NCBI GenBank assembly: GCA_964471235.1
Contig: CAYYGL010000228.1
Coordinates: forward strand, 1 to 6,785
Reading direction: 5' to 3'
Origin: CAYYGL01 sp964471235
GTDB lineage: Bacteria; Calditrichota; Calditrichia; RBG-13-44-9; J075
Length of the DNA stretch: 6,785 nt
The notes under the pieces are model-generated. The model searched no databases, was not told the origin of the DNA, and saw nothing but the letters and a program-made list of their open reading frames with translations. Positions 6,408 through 6,785 of the stretch are shown one piece after another. The translations under genes were made by a program, and so were the position numbers. The stretch's first letter is position 1. Every line of letters starts with the position of its first letter.

Positions 6408-6785
6408 TAATTGATGTTGAGAAGTTTACATGCTTCTTTTTTGTTCCCCTTTTTCAGGTCTAAGACCATCTTCACATAAAGCTTGGAGACCTCATCCAGG
6501 GTCAGCTCATTGGCTAAAGCGAGGTCTAAAAAACTGTTGGTTTCTTCCAGAATATCCGGGGGGAGGTGCTCAATATCAATTTGTCGTTCTTTGGTTAAGA
6601 CCAATCGTTTAACGGTATTCTCCAACTCCCGGGCATTGCCATTCCAGGGAAGATGAGACAGACAGGCGATTACCCGGGTGGTAAATTTGGGTCGGGGGTA
6701 GTCGTTTTCCCGGCAGAATTTTTCGGCAAAATATTCGATCATTGCCGGAATATCATCCGGGCGCTGTCGCAGCGGCGGGATATAT
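6380..6785 (-). CDS. Sigma-54-dependent NtrC-family activator, C-terminal part
   Basis: The reading frame stays open to the right window edge, so this is the last 134 or so codons of a longer gene; the internal ATG at 6740-6742 is not the start. The visible part opens with YIPPLRQRPDDIP, the segment late in the AAA+ domain of sigma-54 activators. HLPWNGNARELEN follows, matching the sensor-II region (usually YPWPGNVRELEN) whose Arg contacts ATP. The end, GNKKEACKLLNINYRTLMNKLG less its last residues, is a Fis-type helix-turn-helix that binds enhancer DNA. Such proteins use ATP to open promoters held by RNA polymerase with sigma-54. The GAFTGA loop and the N-terminal sensory domain lie outside the window, so the signal it answers to cannot be told. 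Linkage to mobA is convergent and implies no shared function. Confidence 0.93.
   Translation of the reverse strand, partial: YIPPLRQRPDDIPAMIEYFAEKFCRENDYPRPKFTTRVIACLSHLPWNGNARELENTVKRLVLTKERQIDIEHLPPDILEETNSFLDLALANELTLDEVSKLYVKMVLDLKKGNKKEACKLLNINYRTLMNKLG

Overview
This window is ordinary chromosomal DNA, roughly half GC, from a bacterium. It carries four complete housekeeping-type genes and one partial gene, separated by unusually repeat-rich intergenic DNA. All four complete proteins are intact and keep their family motifs. The partial NtrC-type sigma-54 activator fits a Gram-negative-type (diderm) lineage. The mixed gene order and word-repeat spacers resemble uncultured FCB-type or related phyla from memory, but nothing here fixes the taxon.

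Layout. 1-543 has no convincing gene. It holds an inverted, word-repeat element (about 101-229) and a possible recN promoter. 544-2250 (+) is recN, a DNA double-strand-break repair ATPase. 2251-2553 is a spacer with a purine-rich tract, a 15-bp tandem repeat, a cluster of alternative hairpins and an 11-bp direct repeat. 2554-3819 (+) is murA, the first committed step of peptidoglycan synthesis. 3820-4017 holds only a possible 19-codon ORF. 4018-5238 (-) is a CNNM/CorC-type membrane protein with a DUF21 domain, a CBS pair and a CorC_HlyC domain. 5239-5648 is a divergent spacer with candidate promoters for both flanking genes and a degenerate terminal-inverted-repeat element between them. 5649-6323 (+) is mobA, molybdenum cofactor guanylyltransferase, with a non-ATG start. 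6380-6785 (-) is the C-terminal part of a sigma-54-dependent activator that runs off the right edge.

The genes do not form one pathway. recN and murA share a strand but lie 303 bp apart. murA and the CorC-type gene converge, the CorC-type gene and mobA diverge, and mobA and the regulator converge. No other molybdenum-cofactor gene is present. I found no defence system, CRISPR array, RNA gene or intact transposase. The most interesting material is the set of small structured repeats in three of the four larger intergenic gaps, which look like non-autonomous or replication-derived repeat families.
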